A stretch of DNA of 39,018 bases, taken from the NCBI GenBank assembly GCA_010015745.1, contig ML978344.1, positions 1 to 39,018 on the forward strand, given 5' to 3'. Source of the stretch: Setomelanomma holmii. Its lineage: Eukaryota > Ascomycota > Dothideomycetes > Pleosporales > Phaeosphaeriaceae. Made by a program: the position numbers and the translations under genes. Below are positions 10,837 through 21,874 of the stretch, one piece after another; position 1 is the stretch's first letter; each line of letters opens with the position of its first letter. The notes beneath the pieces are model-generated. The model was not told the DNA's origin. It was given only the letters and a program-made list of their open reading frames with translations, and did not search any database.

Positions 10837-12576
10837 ATGGCGCACTTTCCTTATGATGCCTGCCCTATTGAGGCGAAATCGCAAATCCGCATGTTTAGAG
10901 CTCAAGTACGACAATCCGAGTCAGCCCAATTGGTCATTTGCGACACCCAGACAGATGGGAGCCGACAGTACTGGCCAGGCTGGCGTCGACTTCATTGCTC
11001 TCTCTTACGAGTGGGGAGAGTTGGAGCAGCAAATGCCATACTCAATCGAGATTGACGGTTACGACTTCCCTGTTCGAGAAAATTTGATGCACTTCTTGAA
11101 CGTCTTTCCCGAACATCGAAAACATCGAGAACTCCCTGCAGTCCTCTGGATAGACTCGATATGCATTGATCAGACTGACTCGCAGGAAAAGGCAGACCAG
11201 ATTCGTATGTTGAGGGCGATATACAGTTGCGCCACTTGTGTAATAAGCTGGCTCGGCCTGGGCGAGAATTTCTCCAGCAACGCGATGCACTATCTCAGGT
11301 CCGGCGGACGCGAAACCTTCGAAAAACGTTTCCTGGAGGGGTTGCTGAATCGGCGTTACTGGACCAGACTTTGTGCGTGGTGTTTTGTATGTGGATACCG
11401 TGTACGGTTTCCAACGTGTCACTTACGCATGGTCTAGGGATGATTCAGGAGACGGTGCTCGGAAGACAGTGGTTTATTGCATGTGGAAACGACATCGTGG
11501 ACGGGGAACAGCTTTGCTCCATCGTCTTCTCGACTGAGACGTCCGTGGCCCGCTACTTCATCCGTTGGCGGATGTCTAAAGCATCCAAGTTCCTTGACGA
11601 GAGACGTAGATACTGGAATTACGGCGCAGCCTCGCTCTTTGACCTAATGTTGCATTTCTTTGAGCTCGAGGCTACATACACCGTGGACAAGGTGCGAGCT
11701 CTCCTTGCCTTGTGTTCCGAATCGAGCGCGGCCGAGCGTCTTCATACCCTACTGGAGCAACACAGTGCGGCATTTGACAGCGATATCAATCTACGGAAGG
11801 TCATATGTAAAGAGCTAAATCGCCTCTTCACTCCATCGCCAACGGGCTTATGGGAGTTGGAGATGCACGCGGATCGCAAAACTTTCCTGGACGCCGTGCT
11901 TGAAATCTCGAAGGCTGGGCCTGACTTGCTGGTGGTGGCTAGATTGCTGGCCTCTCGCATGGAAATCTTCCCCGCATCATACTCAGCGTGGCAGAGATCC
12001 GCTGTTAAGAGGTTGGATATAAGGGCATCGGCAGAAACGGACCAAGCGGGAAGACATGTTTCACCAGCGGCCAACGCTATCACTACTTCCAGAGATCGAA
12101 ACCATACCCAATGGCTGAGATCCACCGTGCTCGAACCCCAGAGAGCCAAAGTGCCATCACTGGGCTATTTGCCATCTACTCCACATGCGATCCCTGGATC
12201 GACGCACTATCGCTCGGCAAGAATGCGTCCTAGCCAACGGGATTCCCCAACAGGACTGTCGGGCAACATGAGACTTGCTTCACTGGACTTCAACCCATCT
12301 GAGCCGGGAATGAATGTACAGCGACTACACTTTTCAAGTCTCCTGACCCTTCCTGGTGGCATGTATCTCGATGGGACGTCGATGTCAGACTCTCTGAAAC
12401 CCGACGAAAGCAACGTCTTAGGGACCGGACAAGACGCCTCTAAATCAAATTGCGCCAGTGCTGGAGGTTCGACTTCTCCATCAAATGACGTACTAGAAGC
12501 AATCCAACGCTTTGCGCGCGAGGTCGATGCTTTGCGGGCTGAAATACAAACGACTCAGACACACCAATCTGATTAA
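10837..12576 (+). CDS. HET-domain (heterokaryon incompatibility) protein
   Basis: Proposed exons are 10837-10905, 10955-11372 and 11438-12576, giving 541 residues. The second intron (65 bp, donor GTGCGT, acceptor CTAG) is well supported because it joins RRYWTRL to WMIQETVLGRQWFIACGN, a contiguous HET block. The first (49 bp) is inferred: the ATG at 10837 opens MAHFPYDACPIEAKSQIRMF, typical of HET N-termini, while the domain core lies in another frame. Core motifs are FIALSYEWGE, then AVLWIDSICIDQTDSQEKAD and IYSCATCVISWLG. The C-terminal half is Ser/Pro-rich with a short helical stretch near the end (VLEAIQRFAREVDALRAEI). HET proteins mediate non-self recognition and cell death on fusion of unlike strains. 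A start at 10853 in the second frame would remove the need for the first intron. Confidence 0.8.
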
Positions 12577-13463
12577 CCAAATCAGTGAACAATGGCAGCA
12601 GATGAACGATCAATAGTGGGGAGTTCATTCGGACAACGACATTCAGCCAATATCTGCATCTGCATTTGTATACTTACGATCGGTTTCGCCTGTTTCACCC
12701 ACCGGGGACTACAGCTGCGATTGGCATCACACATGTTCTCGTATACTCGCGAAAAGCATGTCGCATAGGTCATGCTTGACTATGATGTAAACATTGCGAT
12801 GGTTCTGCTGCAGACATTGCTGGCGGCCCCAGACAAGGATGTTGCGTGTTGGTGCCCGGTTCCAGCCATCTGTGATTGGTTCGTTCGTGATCGAATCAGC
12901 AATCCCTTTCACTGACTGTCTCCACCTCTTCCACGTCACTTCACATCGTGCCTCCTTTGTCTTCCCATGGGCATCCCTTTGTTCAGCATGTCGCAACGTT
13001 TGCATTGGAAACCCCGTCCGTTCTACAGAATTGCCAGCTCCTGCGCCTCCGAACTCATTCACTGGCTGGTACAAACATTCGACCAACTCAACACTGTGTG
13101 TTGCTTCACAACCTCGAAGCTAGAGAACGTATGGTGATGGCTGTGCTCAACGAATCATGTGCTGGTCCTACGAGATATCTATACGGCCCAGGGTTGGAAG
13201 GATCGTGGCGCGGCTTTTGCCGTCGCTGCAAATGGCAATCCCCATACCGCGCCATTCACTAGCATCTGTGGCTTGCTCTGGCCGCTCTCAATGCGCAGAT
13301 ATATTGCGACCATCACGCGTGGTTGCGATAGTCTTGAACATCCTTCAAGGCTTGCCCGCGTTGGAAGTATGATGCTTCCACGCCGTTTCACTTTGTCTCG
13401 TGGAGCCCCGCTTGTGTCTTCATCTCGTCCTGCGCTGGTCTCAGACTCAATTCCAAACGCTGT
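12577..13463. other. Intergenic, no recognised gene
   Basis: The longest frame is a minus-strand one ending at 12727 and open to beyond 13086. It has no ATG near its beginning and I recognise no motif in it. Plus-strand frames between 13159 and 13533 overlap the start of the rhodopsin-like gene in another frame and lack domain features. The DNA may be decayed coding sequence, but nothing supports a gene call. Confidence 0.45.
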
Positions 13464-14554
13464 ATCGACAGTTCATCCACCGGCCTCAACGAAACCGTCT
13501 TCCGATGTACCGCGATTGGGCTTTTGGTCGTGACGACCATTGTGGTTCTCGTGCGAGCTGTGCTTCGCATTGACAAGAGATGGCTTCAATGGGATGAGTT
13601 ATGGTTAGCCGTTGGCTACGTGCTATTTCTGATCGTCACTGGCACATACATCAACAAGACGAAGCAATTGTTCCAGCTGTTAGCTGTTGGAAGGGGTCAA
13701 GCTCAGCCTTATGAAGGGCTAGCCCACGATTGGCTAGCTGTACAGACCATGTACTTCTTCACCTGCCTCGGCCTCTGGCTGACACTTTGGAGCATCAAAT
13801 TCTCGCTACTGGCCTTCTACAAGAGAATCATGATAGATGTACCGGTGTATATCACGCTCTGGCGGATCGTATTGGGCTACTGCGTGTTTGTAAGTACTTT
13901 GACGGCAAATTTCCGACATAGAGCGCGATACTGATCTACGTTATCAGACGCTCGTTCTCACCATCATATTGTTGCTCACAGCTTGCCCCACACCAGCAGG
14001 ATGGTTCAAGACGGACGGATGCAATGCGGCTGAGAATGTTCGACGAAGTTTGACCAGCTTCTGGGGAGGTTTCGCCGTTGACCTAACATCGGATCTTTTG
14101 AATATATGCATCGCGCTCAAAGCAGTCGCAGATTACTGACTCGCTTCAAGTCATGCTACTTCCTATCGATCTGATACGCAGGCTCCAGATGCCTTTGAAC
14201 CGAAAAATCCAAATTGGCAGCCTTTTCGCCCTCGGCGCCTTGGTCATTGTCGCAAGTGTAATTCGTGCTGTTCAAGTTGGCTCGACGCCTCCCAAATATC
14301 AGCAACCCTCTTTGCATTGGTTGGCCTTTTGGAGTATCGTCGAATCCGCAGTCGCTATCATGGTAGGCTATAGACCGGGGCTGTATCGGAAGGCTAGATT
14401 TCAATGCACTAGTGCTTGGCCGAACAGGAACGGCAACCGCGAGCTTGGCGACAAGCTGAAGGGTACCGATACGATATCATGCACAAACGGGATCGATGAT
14501 GTAAACCGGGATGGAGTAGGCAACCGCGGTCAGATATCAAGCCTGTCGCGGTAG
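13464..14554 (+). pseudogene. Rhodopsin-like (SAT4/PTH11-type) integral membrane protein, probably inactivated
   Basis: Coding blocks are 13464-13889, 13948-14101 and 14151-14554. The first junction is a normal GT-AG intron (GTAAGT to TATCAG, 58 bp). The second has the right length (49 bp), a CTGAC branch site and an AG acceptor, but begins ATATATGC where GTATATGC would be expected. Skipping it restores LTSDLL-IMLLPIDLIRRLQM. Family signs are several membrane helices, RWLQWDELWLAVGY, AGWFKTDGCNAAENVRRSL, FWGGFAVDLTSDL and WLAFWSIVESAVAIMVG. The frame is open upstream to a TGA at 13335 without any ATG; the codon where a start is expected, before DSSSTGLNETVF, is ATC (13464-13466). Lost start plus lost donor suggest a young pseudogene, though an unseen 5' exon is possible. 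PTH11-type relatives are seven-helix receptors of unclear ligand. Confidence 0.7.
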
Positions 14555-15600
14555 AGAACCAGAGCCAATTTCTTCCTGTATTGTTTCTGTGCATCAAATG
14601 GGGCCAGAGCAGCCATATGGTGCCGTTGCTCTGCACAAAAAAGAAAGCGATGCATGACCCAGCAATCACGAAAGACAGCCAACGATTCACATGAATGTTG
14701 GCTTCCCCTGCGCCTGTGCGAGCAAGCTGCGAAGAATAGACTCCGTCCACCTCATCACTCTACACACCATGCACCTGGTTGTCTCGTGTCATTTTCTTCG
14801 TAAGTGTCATCCAGCCATGGAATTCTCGCTGGTCTTGCTTCGTCGTCCAGAACACAAAATCAATCCCACGATGTCGACATTGTTGATGCATTTCAAACTG
14901 CTCTTGGTAAAGATACATACTGGCCATGTCCGGAGTCAAGTACGTGTATCAAGCCCGTCATGTTTCGTAGCTCTCCTTTGCAGGCTTCCTCGCCTCCAGC
15001 AACTTGCCTAAACGCGGATGAAGGGAAACATGTTCTCTGTCCGCCGCGGGCACGTTGTTGAAAGTATATGTGCATCATATCTATGGCAACGCTTGTGTCG
15101 CTAGTCGAAACATAAGGTCTACATTGAGAGCGGAGATTATGAAATCAACTTCAGCAAGGCGGAATGCTTCGGCACCTTTGTTCAAATATTTGGAGATGGA
15201 AAGAAACTAGCTTTTCGATCGACAAGAGCCGAAAGCTTAGACAGGTCTAGCGCAACAGGTCGTTATTTCTACCGTCCTTTTCAGATTCGGGATCAACTTT
15301 TACACTTCTGATCAGGGAGCCTCTCGCGACGAAGTTCGAATCGAAACTGTCTTAACCTCATGACCTTGATGTGCCCTTGTGCGTTCCAGAAAATGCACTT
15401 CAACAAACTCATGCTATCATCAAGTGGCACACAATACCACCCAACCTTCTTCCTCGAGACCAATCTAGAACCTACTAAAAGTTGGCGCAGACAAAAGGAA
15501 TGTCTGATGACTTCGCCAGAGACCATCAGCAAGATGAGATGAGAACTTTCGCGAAAGTTGACAGAAAGCGTATTCATGCTGGAGTCTGGTGTGTTCTGTC
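14555..15600. other. Intergenic, no gene supported
   Basis: Frames in this stretch are short. A minus-strand frame (14409-14750) contains a hydrophobic run RWLSFVIAGSCIAFFFVQ that could be a leftover membrane segment, but I cannot assign a family and the rest of the frame does not continue it. Nothing else is recognisable. Confidence 0.45.
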
Positions 15601-18600
15601 AGTGCTGGCACGGGAGGACGCGATATAAGTGTGTTTTGCACCCTCCAGAACTCTTCATCCTATTACGCACTTCCCAGCTCTTCTTTTAAGAAAAGCGAAC
15701 ATTCAAGTCATGGTCCGTGTGCGCCTTGATGCGATATGGTTTCGAAACGGCACAGCCATGACAGCGCCAGTACTGTTTGACCAAATCGGGCGGCACCACC
15801 AAACCATGAGCGGAGGGTTCATGTGAGAAAAAATTCTGATACAGATCAAAGAGATGCAGTGCCATGCTAGCTGACCCCAAATCATGTGGCCAAGGCAATC
15901 ATAAATCGTAGTCTCGGTCGCAAGCTGCTATGTCGTACGAACTTGCGCTCTCAAGGCGCCCAATGGTAAGAACCTCTTCCCTTTTTTGAGTGTGTCTATT
16001 AATCTTCATATCCTTGACAACAATTCAGGATCCAAAAAACCCGGACGATATCAGTCCATGACTTCTCTAACTTTATCTGTCCGAAAGGACTTAGGGGAGA
16101 AGTAATGTTGCGCTTCCGAATGCTCAGAGTTTGCATCCTGCAGGACTATGAAGCAGTGTTGCGCCGAATATACAAACGAGACTGATATGAAGTCCCGAAA
16201 ATCTTGACCAACTTGAAGCCATGCCCTTTCGCCTTACGCTTGCACTACAAGTATAAAAGTCTACTTGTTTATCCACCCTCTGCTCCTGCCACTCAGGGCG
16301 CAAGACCAACTAAGAATGCTGGATCTGGCTTTGTAAGTCTCTTTCTCGTCTCTCAGCATAAACAGGAACAGCAGCTCCCCATGTTGAGCAAAAGAGCCAA
16401 GCGCTTAAGAGAGTGTGTGCTTCGTGCCTTGGATGATTCGAGCGACTCCGCGTAAAGACATCGTAGTGACCAGTCATGAGATCGCGACAAATCAAAAGCC
16501 CAAAGTTCATGTTTCTCTAGCAATCCTCTGCGTGTGTGGAGTATCATATAGGCAAAAGATGTTCACTATTCTCGATTCTGATGCCAGCACGCCACTTCTT
16601 TCGAGATAGTAGCTGAATTTACGAATTTATCAGCAAATATTTGTTTCTTGGTCTAGACGTCTAAGCCTGCTTGAGCATGCTCGATGTCGAGAGGTCGTCC
16701 GAGGTAATGTATAGCGCTCCCATTCAACGTCATGCTTTGTTCCGATTCTTCCCTGGTGAGGAATACAACTCCATCCAGACTTTTTTTTCCCATCACACCT
16801 GGCAAGTCAGTAACCTAGAAATGACTATTGCCTCGTCCAATGTCCCTTCCTGGCCCCTGCGGTCAAAACACCAAGAATGACATTGACTGTCAACCAGAGA
16901 ACTCGAATGGATATACCACTGAGATGCGAAGGTTGTGCATCGAATCCTTGCTTTCGGACATATGCTCCAAAAAACCAGATGCCACTAATACTAATGATAC
17001 CGGGCTTCTGCTGGATAACTTTGCTGGTACAAAGTCTACTCTCCTAATGAAACTCTTCTCCCTCATCACTAGTCGCAAGTCTGCGATTAGAGAGGCGGAA
17101 GAAGCCGCGCTATGTTCTGTCCCAGCTCCTGCGCCCAAAACGACTCTCGGTACCTCGGTGTCCACGAGCGCGCCGAAGCGAGATTGACGATGCCAGGGCT
17201 GTGAACTAATACCTACGGGATTTGTGACTGAACTGAGAACGTATTCAATAATAGTCACTCCAGTCACACTGTGGTGTTGCAATAGTAATACTCGTCTGAA
17301 TGCATATAGCTTTTCCATTTGTTTGCACGAGTGCGAGACGCCACTGCGAGTATATAACCTTTAGAGTGCGCAACAAGCAAGCGATAGGCAGATTTGTAAC
17401 GGTACAGAGGGAGGGGAGGGACTGCGCTGAATTGACTACCTGAGGTGGGCGGAGCTACATATATAGACTGCCGCACATGAGCTATCCCAACTTGTACTAG
17501 AGTAGGTCTGGGCAAAGCCCAAACCGTTACAAGATTGATTACCGCATTAGGCCTCCAAAGACCACTATCTGGTTCGTGATAGTCCTAATTTGGTAATCAA
17601 TCTGCCTATCGCTTGCTTGTTGCGCACTCTAGTCGTGGCAGAGATGGATGCGCAAGCGACACGGTCGAGTACTTAGATGGCATGAGTCTTTAATACGCAC
17701 GTATGAAGTCTGCGCATTCCCATCGCTTCTTCTCCATCACACAAATTGGCCGCCATTCCTAGAAGGTGTCCGAGAGCATCCACATGACTTCTGTCCAGCC
17801 CTTTTCTAAAAGATTTCCGATCACATCTATGTCCACAAATACATCTGTGCGTAAACACCGCGCTGGTTAGGCCTCAGATCTAGGAATTTGCAGGCTGATC
17901 AGAAAAGTTAAACGAGACCATCGATGTGCTCGCGACACTATCGAAGTTCATTTGTCACGACTCTCCCTTGTAGCTTTCGCTAACGTGTACAAAGTCCCCA
18001 GCCCAGCCGTGCTGCTGCTTCTCTTCCTGCACGCGCATTTTGATTCGCATACGCCAAAGCTTATCTGTAAACGCGCTATGACTTCTGCCCTTGAGAGAAA
18101 CTCCGACTGCAATGGCGATTCCAGATACCCGACATCGACCTTTACACCTTGTCCTCCTGGCTCGCCCTGCAAATCAATAAGGGGGAATCGACGCCATATG
18201 ATTGGAGTTCAAGAGCAAAACATGGTCTACTTCCCTGCACATGGATAAGACCGCCGCACAAAGAGTCTCGCTGCCGTCGCTTAACAATGGCACTCTTGGT
18301 AGCGCCACTGCGCGTATAAAGTCTTGCGATCGCTCGCTCATTCTGCTTTTCTAGAACACGCAGCGTGCACTTTTCCCACCAAAATTACAACAGGACGCCG
18401 GAATGACTCCTTCTAGCCTTGGGTTTGAAAACCCCTGAGGTCTTCCGAATGTTGACGAAAAGTGTCGAAGCGGAAACGTTGCGTTGGCTGGGCATCACAT
18501 CCCAGCTTGCATCGGTAAGTGGTGAAGTATCGTTGTCGAAAGACTTTGCAGGACGCATCGCTAGGATTGCCACAATTTCAGATAATGCAAATGCATGTCT

Positions 18601-19920
18601 TCGGCTTCCTCTTTTTGCCCTTGCCAAGACATGCGAGTAAAAAGTCTCGAGTGGTTGTGCCGCTTCTCTTCCTGCATCCACTCTCCGCATCTCTAATACC
18701 CAAAACAATTCCATACCTAGACTATCCCTCCAACTCTGAGTCGAAAGACCATGCGCAACAAAAGATAACGACTTTCCGAAACGCGTTAACGCAGATGAAA
18801 TGTCTTTCTGTGCTCGCTCGCCTTAAGAATCATTTGAAACCGGAAAGGTTTTGTTGCTGTGGCATGATTAGAAAGTTGGTGGTGCGCCAATTTCGATTCA
18901 CTTCACGTGGACGAGGCTGCCACAAAAATTGCGCAAAGGAAACCGCAATGTTCCTCGTTCTCGCTCTGCAGCGTGTATAAAGTCTTGCGCTCCTTCGCAT
19001 CCTCTTCTTTTTCTGCACGCATTATGCGCCTGTTTCACCAAATCAATACGGTGAGATGTTTATGAGCGCCAGCCACCTTTGGATCCCCAAATCATCTTCA
19101 CGTTGGGCCATGACAGCTCTCAAAGTTGCAAACAGGAACTTCATGGCTTCCAGCTCTTGTCCGCTGTGGAGCATATTGTAGCATGGAAAAGGCCAAGCCG
19201 CTATTGCATGGTAACGGTACTGGTATGTCGTATAGAACCATGTGCATAATTTCCATTTCGAACTTGAATCAAAACCACCGCGATCACCACATATGGCACT
19301 GCCAGTGGCTTTCCGTGTATAAGAACTCGCCGTCTACTCAAGCTTCCTGCATCACTCTTCAACTCGTCTCTCAATCTTTGCAAAAGAGCGAGCGGTGAAG
19401 GTTCATGGTCTTCGTTCTGTCCGCAGTGCCCAAAATCCCAGCCCAAATCACCCTGTTCGCAAGCGTGCTCGGCATAACAAAGCCAGTGAGCAAGCGCTGA
19501 TCGACAATTTCAGAGAGAGGAAATGAAAGCCGGAAGAAACTGACCTATGTGCCCACGACTATCCTTACACAGCCCGAGTCTGCTCCGAGGCTAGCAAGAT
19601 ATCAAATTCATATACGCAGGCAATTCGTACACTTTCCAAAGAATGAAGACCTAGATTTGTCATGTGGACTTTTGGCTCCTCTCGTGAGCCAAAACGGCCA
19701 CACTGAAGATCCATGCCTTCCGAAGCATTGCACGAGCTACACTCGCTCGCTTTGAAGCCAACCGTGCTGTCGTGAGTTCCAAGACCTTCAGGATATGCTG
19801 GAGATTCTGGTGTCGATGGAGATTTTAATCAAGATTCTCAGGTGATATACCGGTGACAATCCGTCCGGCTCATCGCTAAGACCGTGACTATAAAGCTCCT
19901 ACACCTCCTGCGCCTCTTTT
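15600..19920 (+). repeat. Degenerate tandem array of ~320-370-bp modules with TATA-like boxes
   Basis: TATA-like boxes on the plus strand, often in the context GTATAAAGTCT, occur at about 15624, 15935 (weak), 16252, 17028, 17351, 17988, 18315, 18638, 18976, 19318 and 19889. Several spacings agree: 317, 323, 637 (369 once the inserted 266-bp element and one TA are removed), 327, 323, 338 and 342 bp. The upstream context GCCACTGCGnGTATA is shared at 17342 and 18304. GCTTCTCTTCCTGCA is identical at 18017 and 18660, with a variant at 19002. ATGACTTCTG or near matches occur downstream at 16058, 17784, 18078 and 18403. Short ORFs after these ATGs are not conserved in frame, so the array looks decayed or non-coding. 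Alignment was done by eye. Confidence 0.55.
17364..17629. mobile_element. MITE-like foldback element with perfect 31-bp terminal inverted repeats and TA flanks
   Basis: Positions 17364-17394 (GAGTGCGCAACAAGCAAGCG, then ATAGGCAGATT) are the exact reverse complement of 17599-17629. A TA dinucleotide flanks each end (17362-17363 and 17630-17631), the target duplication expected of Tc1/mariner-type insertion. The 266-bp element has no coding capacity. Two internal hairpins are visible: 17394-17403 with 17523-17532 (10 bp), and 17532-17551 with 17584-17603 (18 of 20 paired). The second partly competes with the outer stem. A small palindrome TGGGCAAAGCCCA lies between them. Family assignment is inferred from the TA and the size; no transposase is present. 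Confidence 0.85.
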
Positions 19921-20576
19921 CTCATATGCCGACGCTTTGATGCGCAACCTCGATAAAGTTCTGGAATTATCTTCCCTTCGCTCGTCGGTTGTTCCAACTC
20001 TGCCGCCTCCTAGCCCTATGTTCGGGAGACGCCGCTGTGGTTGGCATGTCAAGATAAATTTTCTATCCGTCGAGCTTTGAGGCATGCACGAGTTGATAAA
20101 CAGCGGAATCGTAATCTATGTTCTTTTCCGTAACGAGTCTTTTTTTTTAATCCCAACGATGCTGCTGGCTTGGACGATCCAGCGAGTATAGAACCCTCCT
20201 CTTCCTCACGAACTTCGTCTTCTTCATTACCGAAGTTTGCGGAGGCCAGAAAGGTGCTCAAGTCTGTGCTATGGTGCGCGTTCAGCCGGGAGTTTCCAGA
20301 GATTCATGCAGCCATGTTTACGCTCGTGGGTGCGCGTGCCAGGCCAACAAGATCATGGACTAAGTGTGCATGGGACCTTGGATGTGACAATGACGTTCCA
20401 ATGAACAACAAGTCTGTGTGACAGGTGCATCGAAAAAGACCATGAAATTGCTTTTGAGGGTATCAAGATATGCGACGTATATGATCAATGAGAAAGAGTA
20501 AATCAGACATGCGAGAGTGCATACACCAGACAGCTAGTACAACATCGCAGGTCTGGGCGAGCGGCAGCTGCGCGGG
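19921..20576. other. Intergenic, no gene supported
   Basis: This continues from the module array into the 3' flank of the DEK-like gene. Frames here are short and unrecognised. A run of T (about 20142-20150) and an AG-poor, pyrimidine-rich stretch around 20195-20235 are the only visible features. Confidence 0.45.
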
Positions 20577-21874
20577 TTACTCGGAGTCGTCGCCTTCGCT
20601 GTCGTCTTTTTCATCGCCAGATGACTCGCCCTTGGCATCGTCGCTTGCGTCGTCGTCACCATCAGCGCTCGACTCCTCATCATCTTGATCATCACCTTCT
20701 TCCTCGTCGTCATCATCCGAGAGCACCAACTTCTGCTGAGGCTGCGCCGCTGCCGCTGCCGCCGCTCGACGTCTTGGTCGTCCGCCAGCATCGCCCGATG
20801 TGCCCCAATGAGCCTCTGCTTCTTGAATCGCCGCAAGATCCTTTTCGAACTCGCGCTTCTCCTTGATCTTCGCGGCCTTCTCGACCGAGTACTTGCCATC
20901 CATGCCAACGTCTTTCAGCATCCGTTTCAGTACACCAATCTTTTCTTTCTCTGTGTCGCACTTGGACAGCTCTGGGTCCCTAGACCAGACCTTCCTGATG
21001 CCACATTTGACAAGCCAGCCTTGAAGGCGCTTCACCTCAGCAGTATCAAGATCTTCCGACTTTGCCACTTTGGGTTTTGGGGTGGGCTTCGAGGCTGGTT
21101 TCGCGGTCTTCTTGTCTTTAGTGGCTGGCTCCTTCTTCTGACGTGCCTTCTTCTTGGGCGACTCGTCGATGAGACTCGACATTTCGCTCTCTGACAAGTC
21201 CTCCCTGGCTTCAGGGGCCTTCGAGGCGGCTTTGACGGGTTGTGCTGCGGGCTCGTCCTCACTATCCTCTGCAGCGGCAGGTTTCGTTGAAGGCTCGTCA
21301 TCCGAGTCCTCTGTCATGACCTTCTTCTTGCGCTGGACTAGCTTCTTCTTCTTCGGTGGCTCGCTCTCAGCTTCCGATGGGTCGCCTGCGGGTTCCGAGA
21401 GCTCAATCTCCATGTCGTCGTCATCGTCAGAGTCGGTCTTTCTTCGCTTCTTGGGCTGCTTGACTGGCGTAGCTGCCTTTCGTTTCACCCCTTTTGGTTC
21501 GGCCCCTGCCTTCGTCTTCTGCTCGGTCGCTTTCGGCTTTGGCTTTGCTGCCTTTTTGGGGGCAGGCGCTGGGGACGATTCTGGTTCAGGTTCTGGTGGG
21601 GACTCGAGTTGCGTCTGGTGGTAATTAGATAGAGGGGAACTCAAACTCATATGGTACTTACTACTGCAGCTTCGATCACATCCTTGCTCTTCTGCTTCCA
21701 TTCTGAACTTTTGAGGAGTCCATCGGGTAGACTGAGCTCTGTCTCGGTACGCGCTCGCACGCGCTTCAATGTGAGATCATCTTCCTTGCCAGCTTTGTGA
21801 AAGGCAATGACGACGTCGCGTAGTTTTTGCGATATCGTTGCCTCGGACGGCAAATCTGCTTCGGAATCGGACAT
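20577..21874 (-). CDS. Acidic/basic nuclear protein with DEK_C-like N-terminal domain
   Basis: Two exons, complement of 20577-21614 and 21662-21874, give 416 residues. The 47-bp intron has GTAAGT and CAG in phase 0. Residues ~8-70 (ISQKLRDVVIAF, DDLTLKRVRARTETEL, KQKSKDVIEAAV) fit a DEK C-terminal-type DNA-binding helical bundle. A long low-complexity part follows with Lys-rich nuclear-localisation-like clusters (KKRRKTDSDDDDDMEIE, PPKKKKLVQRKKK). A conserved-looking block LQGWLVKCGIRKVWSRDPEL to KRMLKDVGMDGKYSVEKAAK lies near residues 270-320. The tail is extremely acidic. Fungal relatives are annotated as putative transcriptional regulators; a chromatin-associated role is inferred from composition and the domain. 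It is divergent from trehalose-phosphate synthase. Confidence 0.8.
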
